Below are positions 33,685-41,908 of a stretch of DNA of 64,000 nucleotides, piece by piece. The stretch comes from Kitasatospora acidiphila. GTDB taxonomy: Bacteria; Actinomycetota; Actinomycetes; Streptomycetales; Streptomycetaceae. Under the pieces are notes generated by a model. It was given only the letters and a program-made list of their open reading frames with translations, ran no database searches and had not been told where the DNA came from. The translations under genes and the position numbers were made by a program. Each line of letters opens with the position of its first letter. The first letter of the stretch is position 1. The stretch spans positions 6,822,501 to 6,886,500 of the forward strand of contig NZ_VIGB01000003.1 of assembly GCF_006636205.1 (NCBI RefSeq). Reading direction: 5' to 3'.

Positions 33685-35778
33685 GTGCCCGACACACCAA
33701 GACGCCTGCTGGGCGTCGAGGCCATCGAGGATCTGGTGCGCGACTGCTGGGTGCGCGCCCGGACGCCGGGGGAGCGGCGGCCGGACCGGGAGCTGCCGGT
33801 GATCGCCCTGCTCGGCCGGCACGGCAGCGGCAAGACCTCGGTGCTGCGCTACCTGGCGCACCGCGCGTCCACCGCGCCGCAGGCCGGGCACGACTTCGCC
33901 GCCGGCACGCTGCGCCCGCACGAGGTGGCGGCGCGGCTGGCGTTCCGGCTCTCGCTCAGCCCCAAGGGGCCGCGCTTCCCCAGGCTGACGCACGGACTGG
34001 TGGCCGTCGACCCCGACCTGAGGCTGGACGTGACCAGCCCGGACCGCGCGCGCCGCCAGTTGGAGAAGCGGATGCGGGAGGCCCGGGCCCGCGGCGCCGG
34101 CCTGCTGGCCGACGCGCTCTCCGAAGGCGTCGGCCTGCTCAACGACTTCGGCGTGATCCCGGTGCCGGGAGCCGGGCTGCTGGCCGCGCTGCTGCTGCGC
34201 GGGCTGGGTCCGCGGCTGCTGAACGCCTCCTCCCGGGCCGGCCTGGAGTGGTACGGCGGCGACCGCGGCCAGCCCGCGCTGGACGCCCTGGTCGCCCTCA
34301 ACGAGCGGAGCAAGAGCGAGCACCAGGCCGACCAGAACCGGGTGGACCGGCTGCTCTGCGAGGCGTTCCTGGCCGATCTGCGGGCCGCCTACCAACGGCC
34401 CGGCGGCGCCGGCCGGGAGCGCAACTGCCTGGTGGTGCTGGACAACATCGACCGCGGTGGCGGCACCCGGTTCCTGGCGCTGCTGCTGGAGGTGCGGGAT
34501 TCGCTGATGCAGCGCGACGGCGGCGGCTGCGATCCGCTGCTGGCGGTCGCCGCCGCCTCCACCGCGCGGGCCGTGCCGGGGCCGTTCGACCCCGGGCCGG
34601 CCGGGCTGCGGATCAGGGACGCCCACCAGGCGTCGTACGCCGACTGGCGGTCCGGCATCCCGCAGTTCCCGGCGGACTCCTCCTGGTGGTGGTACGCCGT
34701 CCAGCTGCCGGATCTGACGGCGGGCCAGGTGTCGCGGCTGGCGGCCGCGATCGACCCGCAGCTGCCGGAGGCCACCCCGCTGGTCCACCGCCTGACCTAC
34801 GGCCACCCGTGGAGCGTGCTGCGGATGCAGCAGGCCGCCGCCCGCATGATCGACCACCAGGACGCCGACAACCGGCTGCGCGGCATCCTGGACTCCGGGC
34901 CGGTCGGTCCGGAGGTCACCACCGCCAGGCCGGCGGATGACAACAGGCTGACGCTCCGTCAGGAGTCGCTGCGCTACCTGCTGCAGGACATGGAGGCGGA
35001 GCAGCTGGCGGCGCTGGCCACCTGCGCGGCCTCCCGGGACATCGCGTCGGCGGTCAACTCCCCGCTGCTGACCGGGTTCCCGGACCGGATCAGGGAGACC
35101 CTGCTGGAGGAGACGGCGGAGCGGCTATGGCTGGTGCCGTCGCTGACCGAGGACGCGGGCACCCGGGGCGGCCGCGGCTCCGGCTATCTGCCGACCACCG
35201 GCCGCACCGCCCACCCGCAGCCGCTGCCCGACACCCTGATGCTGCAACCCTGGCTCTGGCTGCTGCTGCTCCGGGAGTTGGCCGCCCGCGGCCCGGGCGG
35301 CCCGTATCCGGACTGGGACACCGCACACCAGCGCCTGCACGACTGGCACGCCGACCGCGAGGGCCACCAGGTGAGCGCCCTGTCCCACCAACTCTCGCTC
35401 GGGCAGGTCGAGTCGGTCGTCGCGCACCTGGAGGCCGGCCTGAGCAGCCTGCCCACCGAGGCCTGGCTCTACGAGCTGTACGCGATCACCGCGGCGCCGA
35501 TGCGCGAGCCGGTGGACGCCACGGTCTCCGCCTCGCACCGGGCCGACCAACTCGCCCGCCGGCTGGCCCCCGAGGCCTTCCGCCGGCACCGCGCGCTGGC
35601 CCTGCTGGTCACCGCGCTGTGGCTGGCCGTCGACCCGCGCAACCGGCTGCCCAGCGCCCGGCCGGAGCTCAACTTCACCATCAGCGCCTCCTTCCGGGAC
35701 CTCGCCCTGCACACCCCCGACGCGAACGGCGCCGTGCTGCGCTCCGAGGCCGCCCGCTACGAGAGCCACTCGTTCTGA
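33685..35778 (+). CDS. P-loop (NACHT/STAND-like) ATPase
   Basis: A 697-residue cytoplasmic ATPase. Walker A GRHGSGKTSVLRYL at about 44, Walker B NCLVVLDNIDRGG around 250. The region between is helical, with Ala-rich hydrophobic GVIPVPGAGLLAALLLRGLG and a long acidic/basic linker; the C-terminal half is mostly helical, ending with PELNFTISASFRDLALHT and ARYESHSF. No HTH, TPR or effector domain is recognisable. GTG start at 33685 with GAGGGGAGGGG ahead. The substrate-binding-like gene follows 29 bases downstream in the same operon. Family assignment is general only. Confidence 0.75.
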   Translation: MPDTPRRLLGVEAIEDLVRDCWVRARTPGERRPDRELPVIALLGRHGSGKTSVLRYLAHRASTAPQAGHDFAAGTLRPHEVAARLAFRLSLSPKGPRFPRLTHGLVAVDPDLRLDVTSPDRARRQLEKRMREARARGAGLLADALSEGVGLLNDFGVIPVPGAGLLAALLLRGLGPRLLNASSRAGLEWYGGDRGQPALDALVALNERSKSEHQADQNRVDRLLCEAFLADLRAAYQRPGGAGRERNCLVVLDNIDRGGGTRFLALLLEVRDSLMQRDGGGCDPLLAVAAASTARAVPGPFDPGPAGLRIRDAHQASYADWRSGIPQFPADSSWWWYAVQLPDLTAGQVSRLAAAIDPQLPEATPLVHRLTYGHPWSVLRMQQAAARMIDHQDADNRLRGILDSGPVGPEVTTARPADDNRLTLRQESLRYLLQDMEAEQLAALATCAASRDIASAVNSPLLTGFPDRIRETLLEETAERLWLVPSLTEDAGTRGGRGSGYLPTTGRTAHPQPLPDTLMLQPWLWLLLLRELAARGPGGPYPDWDTAHQRLHDWHADREGHQVSALSHQLSLGQVESVVAHLEAGLSSLPTEAWLYELYAITAAPMREPVDATVSASHRADQLARRLAPEAFRRHRALALLVTALWLAVDPRNRLPSARPELNFTISASFRDLALHTPDANGAVLRSEAARYESHSF

Positions 35779-35807
35779 AGCAGTGAGCAGTCTGGAGGTC
35801 CACCGCG

Positions 35808-37340
35808 ATGACACCGCTTTCCTCGAACGACCTCACCGAACCGGAGCCCTGGGACCCGCCGAAGCCCTGGTGGCGGCGGCGCACCGGGGGCACGGCGATG
35901 GCGGCGGCGCTCGTCATGCTCGGCACCGGGCTCTACGTGGGGCTGCGCCCGGCGAGCACCAGCTGCGGCGAGGGCCTGGCCAAGCGCGGCGCGAACCACG
36001 AGTGCGTCGGACTGACCGACGGGAGCCGCCACTTCAGCTTCACCCCCGACCTGACGAAGGTCTCCGGGCTGATCGCCGCCGAGAACCAGGGGGTGACGTC
36101 CGGCAGCACCCCCTGGGTAGGCGTGGTCTACCTGCTGCCCGCCGTCCCCAGCGCGGACGGCACCAGCACCGCCGACTCGATCCGGCATGAGCTCGAGGGC
36201 GCCTACATCGCCCAGTACCTCGCCAACCACCGGAACACCAACGGCGACGCACCGAAGATCCGGCTGCTACTGGCGAATCCCGGACACGACGAGGGGCAGC
36301 GGGACTACACGCTCGGCCAGATCGAGGCGCACCGCGCCCAGGACCACATCGTCGCGGTCGCGGGGCTGGGCACCAGCACCACGGGCACCAAGGGCACCAT
36401 CGACCGGATCACCCAGGACGGCCTGGCCGCCTTCGGCTCGGTGATCACCGCGGACGAACTCACCCCGACGCACGGCCTGGTGCGGGTGGCGCCGCCCAAC
36501 TCCGACGAGGCGGCTGCCGCCGGGGCGTTCCTGCAGTCGTACCTCAAGGACAAGCCGAACGCCAAGGTCCAGCTGGTCAGGGACGCCGTGAAGGGAGACC
36601 TCTACAGCAGCTCGCTCGCCGACCAGTTCAAGAAGAACTACCACGCGCAACTGCTGCCGCACGACATGGTCTTCGACTCCGGCGAGCAGGGGGTCTCCAC
36701 CAACTTCGCCAACCAGATGGCCGGCCTGTGCCAGAACCGGCCCGCCGCGGTGTTCTTCGCCGGCCGTGGCATCGACCTGCCCCAGTTCCTCGCACCGCTC
36801 TCGCAACGCCAGTGCGTCGACCAGCAGTTGATCGTGATCGCGGGGGACGACGCGTCACAGGTGACGCAGTCGGCGGGCCGGGAGGAGGTGAAGAAGGCGC
36901 TGAGCGTGGGCAACATCCGGCTGCTGTACACCGGCCTGGCGCACCCGGACGCCTGGAAGCTGGCGCCGCAGGTCTACTCGGCCGCCGCCATCGAGCCGTT
37001 CACCGCCGGCGGCGAGTTCACCCGGCAGTTCTCCAACGAGGAGCTCTTCGACGGCCAGGCCATCATGGGCCATGACGCGCTGCTGGCCGCCGTGGTGGCG
37101 ATCCGGGCCGCCGTCTCCGCCAGCACCCCGCCCGACCAGGTCACCGGCTCCACCGTCATCCAGATGCTCACCGCCCTCTACGGGCCGACCGCGATCGAGG
37201 GGGCCAGCGGCCTGATCTCGCTGGACAACAACGGCAATCCGGTGAACAAGGCGATACCGATCGTCGAGTTCAAGCCGAACGGGCAGGTCGTCGCGCTCGA
37301 CGTGTCGTCCAGCACCGGCCAGCCGCCGCAGGCGCAGTAG
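35808..37340 (+). CDS. Membrane-anchored periplasmic-binding-protein-like (type 1) protein
   Basis: A 510-residue protein. A cytoplasmic N-terminus ends at one membrane segment (TAMAAALVMLGTGLYVGLRP), followed by the two-lobed type-1 binding protein fold (Leu/Ile/Val-binding type): STPWVGVVYLLPAVPSA, GQIEAHRAQDHIVAVAGLGT, PTHGLVRVAPPNSDEAAAAG, AGLCQNRPAAVFFAGRG, YTGLAHPDAWKLAPQVYS. Ends QPPQAQ. The helix is an uncleaved anchor without lipobox. RBS GGAGG ahead of ATG at 35808. Paired with the upstream ATPase, so it may be the extracellular sensor of that unit. No permease gene follows. Confidence 0.8.
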   Translation: MTPLSSNDLTEPEPWDPPKPWWRRRTGGTAMAAALVMLGTGLYVGLRPASTSCGEGLAKRGANHECVGLTDGSRHFSFTPDLTKVSGLIAAENQGVTSGSTPWVGVVYLLPAVPSADGTSTADSIRHELEGAYIAQYLANHRNTNGDAPKIRLLLANPGHDEGQRDYTLGQIEAHRAQDHIVAVAGLGTSTTGTKGTIDRITQDGLAAFGSVITADELTPTHGLVRVAPPNSDEAAAAGAFLQSYLKDKPNAKVQLVRDAVKGDLYSSSLADQFKKNYHAQLLPHDMVFDSGEQGVSTNFANQMAGLCQNRPAAVFFAGRGIDLPQFLAPLSQRQCVDQQLIVIAGDDASQVTQSAGREEVKKALSVGNIRLLYTGLAHPDAWKLAPQVYSAAAIEPFTAGGEFTRQFSNEELFDGQAIMGHDALLAAVVAIRAAVSASTPPDQVTGSTVIQMLTALYGPTAIEGASGLISLDNNGNPVNKAIPIVEFKPNGQVVALDVSSSTGQPPQAQ

Positions 37341-37343
37341 GCC

Positions 37344-38087
37344 TCAGCCGTCGCCGGTGCGGGCCGAGCTCTCGGCCAGCGCCTCGGCCAGCGAGCGGTG
37401 GAAGGCCGTCACCAGGGCCTGGGTCAGCAGTGGTTCGACCTCGGCGGTGAGCTCCCGCATCCGGTCCAACTCGGCCGGGTCCGACTCGCGTTCGCGCAGC
37501 GGCTTCCAGACCGTCTCGCGGAACAGCCGGTGCAGTTCCCGGGCGGTGGCCTGGCTGTGCAGCCGGACCGCCGCCCGGGTGGCCATGATGGTCTCCAGCG
37601 GTATCGGCAGGTCCAACACCCGGGCGCCGAGCGGCAGCAGGCCCGGGTCGACCCGGAACACCTCGGGCCGGTCGGTGCGGTGCAGCGCGCCCATCGCCAC
37701 CAGGCGGTCGAGGTCGGCGCCGCTCAACTGCCGGCCGACCCGCTGCGAGAGCCGCTCGACATCGGCCTCCTCGGCCGACTCCGGAGTCCAGGCGGCCACC
37801 AGGGCGCGGTGGATGGCCAGGTCCAGGGAGCCGATGTCCTTCGGGAGTTGCGCGAGGTAGCGCTCGATCGCGGCGAGGGTGAGGCCCTGCCGCTGCAGCT
37901 CCTCGATCAGTTCCAGGCGGTCCAGGTGCGCCGCGCCGTACCAGCCGACCCGGCGCGGCCCCAGCTCCGGCGGCGGCAGCAGGCCGCGACCGCTGTAGAA
38001 GCGCAGCGTGCGCACCGTGACCCCGGCGCGGGCGGCGAGTTCGTCAACGGTGAGCCGAAGCGGCGCGGTCGGCGGGGTCGCGGGCAT
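37344..38087 (-). CDS. MerR family transcriptional regulator
   Basis: A 247-residue MerR regulator. DNA-binding part: LTVDELAARAGVTVRTLRFY, SGRGLLPPPELGPRRVGWYG, LDRLELIEELQRQGLTLAAI. The effector half (about 110-247) is helical with no Cys-metal motif and resembles TipA-like or ligand-binding members in size only. ATG at 38087 with AGGAG ahead; a TTG directly in front is less likely. It converges on the binding-protein gene (3 bases between the stops). An 18-base dyad lies upstream. Confidence 0.87.
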   Translation of the reverse strand: MPATPPTAPLRLTVDELAARAGVTVRTLRFYSGRGLLPPPELGPRRVGWYGAAHLDRLELIEELQRQGLTLAAIERYLAQLPKDIGSLDLAIHRALVAAWTPESAEEADVERLSQRVGRQLSGADLDRLVAMGALHRTDRPEVFRVDPGLLPLGARVLDLPIPLETIMATRAAVRLHSQATARELHRLFRETVWKPLRERESDPAELDRMRELTAEVEPLLTQALVTAFHRSLAEALAESSARTGDG

Positions 38088-38109
38088 CAACGCTCCTGGT
38101 GGGACAGTC

Positions 38110-38127
38110 CTGCTGTGACACTAGCAG
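38110..38127. promoter_or_regulatory. Dyad in the MerR promoter region
   Basis: CTGCTGTGACACTAGCAG (38110-38127): CTGCT and AGCAG arms around GTGACACT, 22 bases upstream of the MerR ATG. Typical for a MerR self-regulatory operator in a long spacer promoter. Inference. Confidence 0.5.
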
Positions 38128-38151
38128 TGCCACCCCACCAGGAGTCCGGGC

Positions 38152-39156
38152 TCAGGCGTGCGCGTAGTACCGCTCGGCGACCTCGGGGTGAGCGCGGCGG
38201 TACCCCTTCAACTCGTTCTCGCCGAACTCCGCGAAGAGCGGGTTGGCCGGGTCCTCGGTGGCGCCCGGGGCGGTGTGGGCGTGCGGGAACTCCAGCGGGG
38301 CGATGTGGGCGTCCAGGCGCGGGTTGTAGAAGAACGGCACCGAGTAGCGCTCGCGGGCACCGGGCGGGCTGACCACGCGGTGGTTGGTGGCCTTCAGGTA
38401 GCCGTCGGTGGCCACCTCCAGCAGCTCGCCCAGGTTGACCACGAAGGCGCCCGGCTTCGGCGGCACGTCCAGGAAGCTGCCGTCCGGCATCTCCACCTGG
38501 AGGCCGGGCACCCGGTCGGTGAGCAGCAGGGTCAGGAAGCCGTAGTCCTTGTGGGTGCCGACGCCCTGGCCGCCGCCGTCCGGGGCGCTGCCGGGGTAGC
38601 GGACCAGCTTGAGGTGGTGCGCGGGGTGGCCAGCGAAGGCGGTGTCGTAGAAGTCCGGGCGGGCGCCGATCGCGGTGAGCAGCTCGCGCAGCAGCCGGGC
38701 GGCCACCTGGTCGAGCCGGTCGATCCAGTGCAGGGCGGCGGTGCGCAGCTCGGGCAGCCGCTCCGGCCACTGGTTGGGGCCCTCCAGCCACCAGTAGGCC
38801 GGCTCGCCGGGGCCGGGCCGGTGCTCCGGCAGTTCGGTGCCGATGTCCAGCTGGTCGCGCCAGTCGCTCCGGCCGCCGGTGCGCTCGGCGCCTATCCGCG
38901 TGTAGCCGCGGAACTGCGGGGACTTGAGGTTGCTGATCGCCAACCGGTCGGCCTCGGGGAGGGCGAAGAAGGCGTGCATCGCCTCGGTCAGCCGGCTGGT
39001 CTCCGCCTCGGTGACGCCGTGGCCGACCAGGTGGAAGAAGCCCACCTCGGTGGCGGCGTACAGCAGGTCCGCGTGGAGTGCGGCGCGCTGCGCGGGGGTG
39101 CCGGAGGCGGCGGCGAGGTCGATGACGGGGAGGGTGTTGGTGTGCTGCTGCGACAT
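38152..39156 (-). CDS. Isopenicillin N synthase-like 2-oxoglutarate/Fe(II) oxygenase
   Basis: A 334-residue non-haem iron oxygenase of the IPNS/flavanone hydroxylase family. N-terminal DIOX_N part PVIDLAAASGT, then EVGFFHLVGHGVTEAE. Iron ligands H202 and D204 (GTHKDYGFLTL) and H259 (KATNHRVVS), 2-oxoglutarate anchor R270-Y-S272. Typical of plant-like oxygenases in actinobacteria. Substrate unknown; no biosynthetic core genes are near. A cysteine-type leader peptide lies 123 bases upstream on the same strand, suggesting control by sulfur supply. Confidence 0.9.
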   Translation of the reverse strand: MSQQHTNTLPVIDLAAASGTPAQRAALHADLLYAATEVGFFHLVGHGVTEAETSRLTEAMHAFFALPEADRLAISNLKSPQFRGYTRIGAERTGGRSDWRDQLDIGTELPEHRPGPGEPAYWWLEGPNQWPERLPELRTAALHWIDRLDQVAARLLRELLTAIGARPDFYDTAFAGHPAHHLKLVRYPGSAPDGGGQGVGTHKDYGFLTLLLTDRVPGLQVEMPDGSFLDVPPKPGAFVVNLGELLEVATDGYLKATNHRVVSPPGARERYSVPFFYNPRLDAHIAPLEFPHAHTAPGATEDPANPLFAEFGENELKGYRRAHPEVAERYYAHA

Positions 39157-39278
39157 GAGGGTGCCATCCGCTGGGTGTCGGCCCGGCGGGTCCGGCGGGT
39201 GGCCGGTCGGGGTCGGGGGCGCAGCCGTGATGGTGCGGCGCCCCCGGAGCCGGGGTCCTGGAAGAGGAACGGTCTGGG

Positions 39279-39362
39279 TCAGTGCGAGCAGCGACAGGAC
39301 ATGCTCGTGACGCGGAGCAGGTCCACATGGCGGCGACTGACGAGAAGAGGCACGTTCACCAC
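39279..39362 (-). CDS. Cysteine-type leader peptide (RxHVDLxR family)
   Basis: A short frame on the minus strand, GTG at 39362 (or 39359/39353), encoding VVNVPLLVSRRHVDL then LRVTSMSCRCSH and TGA at 39279. The core SRRHVDLLRVTSMSC is the well-known putative leader peptide of Streptomyces (S/T-R-R-x-HVDL-x-R-x-x-S-x-x-C), known upstream of sulfur-assimilation genes and acting by cysteine-dependent attenuation in related mycobacteria. It lies ahead of the 2-oxoglutarate oxygenase gene. Two Cys near the end (S-C-R-C) fit a ribosome that stalls when Cys-tRNA is short. Confidence 0.75.
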   Translation of the reverse strand: MVNVPLLVSRRHVDLLRVTSMSCRCSH

Positions 39363-39411
39363 ACTAGACGAGGCAGGGGATAGGGAAGCTTGCGACTTGC
39401 ATAACATACGC

Positions 39412-39873
39412 TTATACGGGTGCGTTTTCCAGGTCGTTGATGACCAGATCTGAAAGCCGCAGCTGGTACCAGACTTGGAGGCTGGAGCCGTCCCCGAACT
39501 CCTCCGTGAGGATCACCGTGGTGTGCCCGGCGCCACTGCCGCCGTAGCCGACCGTCCAGTCGGTCGGGACGTTCTCGGCCCGGAAGACCGGGTCGGCGTC
39601 ATGGGTGGCGGCCCACTGGTCGAGCTTCTGGTTGAGCTGGGGGGTCATGTACGCGTGGCGGGCCCGCCGGGCATCCCCGAAGTTGCCGTCGATGACGTCC
39701 TGCCGGTACCGGGCGAAGAAGGTGTCGACCTTCTGCTCGGCCGGGGTCAGGGCGCGCTGCCCGGCGGCCGCCGACGGCCGGTGTGGCGGTACGGCGGCGA
39801 GGGCCGGCGCGGGGGCCAGCAGGGCGGCCAGGGTCAGGGCGAGGGCCGCCGTGGCGGCGGTGCGAAGTCTCAT
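39412..39873 (-). CDS. Secreted protein of unknown function
   Basis: A 153-residue exported protein. The signal peptide (RLRTAATAALALTLAALLAP) is followed by APALAA. Mature part: LTPAEQKVDTFFARYRQDVI, RHAYMTPQLNQKLDQWAAT, NVPTDWTVGYGGSGAGHTTV, SLQVWYQLRLSDLVINDLEN. It resembles small NTF2-like, DUF3828-type or lipoprotein-like exported proteins, but I cannot assign a family. No Cys. ATG at 39873; a GTG at 39879 is possible. Confidence 0.65.
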   Translation of the reverse strand: MRLRTAATAALALTLAALLAPAPALAAVPPHRPSAAAGQRALTPAEQKVDTFFARYRQDVIDGNFGDARRARHAYMTPQLNQKLDQWAATHDADPVFRAENVPTDWTVGYGGSGAGHTTVILTEEFGDGSSLQVWYQLRLSDLVINDLENAPV

Positions 39874-39928
39874 GCGCACCAGTCTGCGAGCGCCTGGTTA
39901 CACTCCGTAGGCGGCGCGCTGGCTCTGC

Positions 39929-39957
39929 GTCGGAAGTCGGCGGGGCCGACTTCCGAC
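39929..39957. terminator. Intrinsic terminator after thioredoxin gene
   Basis: GTCGGAAGTCGG (39929-39940), loop CGGGG, CCGACTTCCGAC (39946-39957): perfect 12-base stem just after the end of trxA on the minus strand. Confidence 0.8.
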
Positions 39958-39972
39958 ACAGGGAGCCACGGC

Positions 39973-40341
39973 TCAGCTGTTGCCCGACTCCGCGGCGATC
40001 TTGCTGCGCACCTCGTTCATGTCCAGGGACTTGGCCTGCTGGATCAGATCCTCGAGCACCGGCGCGGGCAGCGCACCGGGCTGGGCGAAGACCAGGACGT
40101 TCTCCCGGACGATCGCCAGGGTCGGGATCGAGCTGATGCCGAAGGCCGCCGCCAGCTCCGTCTGCGCCTCGGTGTCGACCTTGCCGAAGACCAGATCGGG
40201 GTGGTCCTCGGCCGCCTTGTCATACACCGGGGCGAACTGCTTGCACGGGCCGCACCAGGACGCCCAGAAGTCGATCAGCACGAACGAGTCCTCGTTCACG
40301 ACCTCGTCGAAGTTGTCCTTGGTGAGTTCCACGGTAGTCAT
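39973..40341 (-). CDS. trxA: Thioredoxin
   Basis: A 122-residue thioredoxin, the small disulfide reductase of the cytoplasm. Active site WASWCGPCKQFAPVYDKA, cis-Pro ISSIPTLAIVRENV. The C-terminal helix (EDLIQQAKSLDMNEV) extends further than usual. ATG at 40341 (MTTVELTKDN) is preferred to 40356. It is the second gene of an operon with a flavin disulfide reductase (28-base gap), so the pair could work together in thiol metabolism. Confidence 0.92.
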   Translation of the reverse strand: MTTVELTKDNFDEVVNEDSFVLIDFWASWCGPCKQFAPVYDKAAEDHPDLVFGKVDTEAQTELAAAFGISSIPTLAIVRENVLVFAQPGALPAPVLEDLIQQAKSLDMNEVRSKIAAESGNS

Positions 40342-40369
40342 GGTCGGCCCAACCACCTGGCCGCCGCCG

Positions 40370-41796
40370 CTATTCCGCGTCCCGGTAGGTCTCCAGCAGC
40401 CGCAGCCAGATCTCGCTGACCGTCGGATACGCCGGCACCGCGTGCCAGAGCCGCGCGATCGGCACCTGGCCGACCACGGCGACGGTCGCCGCCTGCAGCA
40501 GCTCGCCGACGCCCGGGCCCACGAAGGTGGCCCCGAGCAGCACCCCGCGGTCCTGGTCCACCACCATCCGGGCCCGGCCCCGGTAGTCGTCCGCGTACAG
40601 CGAGGCGCCCGCCACCCTGCCCAGATCGTAGTCGACCACCTTGATCGAGTGACCGGCCGCGCGGGCCTCCTCCTCGCTCAGGCCGACCGCCGCCACCTCC
40701 GGCTCGGTGAAGACCACCTGCGGCACCGCCGCGTGGTCCGCGGTCGCCGCGTGCGCGCCCCACGGCTCGGTGTCCACAGGGCGGCCCAGCGCACGCGCGG
40801 CGATCGCGGCCCCGGCGATCCGGGCCTGGTACTTGCCCTGGTGGGTCAGCAGCGCCCGGTGGTTGACGTCCCCGGCGGCGTAGAGCCAGCCGCCCGGCAC
40901 GCCCTTCACCAGGCAGCTGTCGTCCACGTCCAGCCAGTCGCCGTCCCGCAGGCCGACGCTGCCCAGGCCCAGGTGGTCGGTGCGCGGCGCCCGCCCGGTC
41001 GCGAACAGCGCCTCCTCGGCGAGCAGCTTCCCGCCGTCGGACAGCTCCACCGTCACCTGCGGCCCGTCCCGCCGCACCTCCCGCACCGCGGTGCCGAACC
41101 GCACGTCCACCCCGGCGGCCCGCAGCCCGGCGGTCACCAGCTCGCCGGCGAACGGCTCCAGGCGCGGCAGCAGCGCCGAGCCGCGCACCAGCAGCGTCAC
41201 CGCCGACCCCAGTGCCTGCCAGGCGGTGGCCATCTCCACCCCGACCACGCCGCCGCCGACCACCACCAGCCGGGCCGGCACGGTCCGCGAGCTGGTCGCC
41301 TCCCGGCTGGTCCACGGCCGGGCGTCGGCCAGCCCCGGCAGCTCCGGCACCGCCGCCCGGGTGCCGGTGCACACCGCCACCGCGTGCCGCGCCGTCAGCG
41401 TCAGCTCGCCGCCCTCCAGGGTGCGCACCAGCACCCGGCGCTCGCCGTCCAGCCGGCCCAGCCGCGGACCAGCTCCGCGCCGGTCCCGTCCAGCCAGGCG
41501 ACCTGGCCGTCGTCCTTCCAGTGCGAGGCGAAGCCGTCCCGGCGGGCCAGCACCGCCTCGGCGTCCAGCGTGCCGCCGGCCGCCTCCCGGGAGCCGGCCA
41601 CCGCCCTGGCGGCGGTCAGCGCGGCGGGCGGGCGCAGCAGCGCCTTGCTCGGCATGCAGGCCCAGTACGAGCACTCACCGCCGACCAGCTCGCGCTCGAT
41701 CACCGCGGTGCTCAGCCCCGCGGCCCGGGTGCGGTCCGCCAGGTTCTCGCCGGTCGGTCCGGCGCCCAGCACGATCACGTCGTACTCGGTGGTCAT
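40370..41796 (-). pseudogene. FAD-dependent pyridine nucleotide-disulfide reductase, one base missing
   Basis: About 475 residues, class I flavin disulfide reductase (mycothione reductase/dihydrolipoamide dehydrogenase relatives). N-terminal frame (ATG 41796): FAD motif VIVLGAGPTGENLADR and redox-active Cys pair GECSYWACMPSK (CxxxxC). At AELVRG the frame breaks; the second half, in the sister frame to 40370, has RLVVVGGGVVGVEMATAW (NAD(P) motif), YAAGDVNHRALLTHQGKYQA and the dimerisation domain with FTEPEVAAVGLSEEEARAAG. One base in 41461-41475 restores one frame of 1428 bases. Probably undercalled. Partners the following thioredoxin gene. Confidence 0.8.
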
Positions 41797-41862
41797 CCGT
41801 TGCTCCCCAGGGGGTCGTTGACGTTATGACCCAATCATCCTCGGCCAGCCGGAGCCTGACGA

Positions 41863-41908
41863 TGACTCAGAGTGCCCTGTGTCGCTGACTCAGAGTGCCT
41901 TGTGTCGC
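41863..41908. repeat. 23-base tandem duplication at a stop codon
   Basis: TGACTCAGAGTGCCCTGTGTCGC (23 bases; 41863-41885) is followed at once by a copy with one C-to-T change (41886-41908). The second copy contains the stop codon and last codons (RHKAL) of the UPF0104 gene, so the first copy is an untranslated repeat of its 3' end. Confidence 0.9.
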
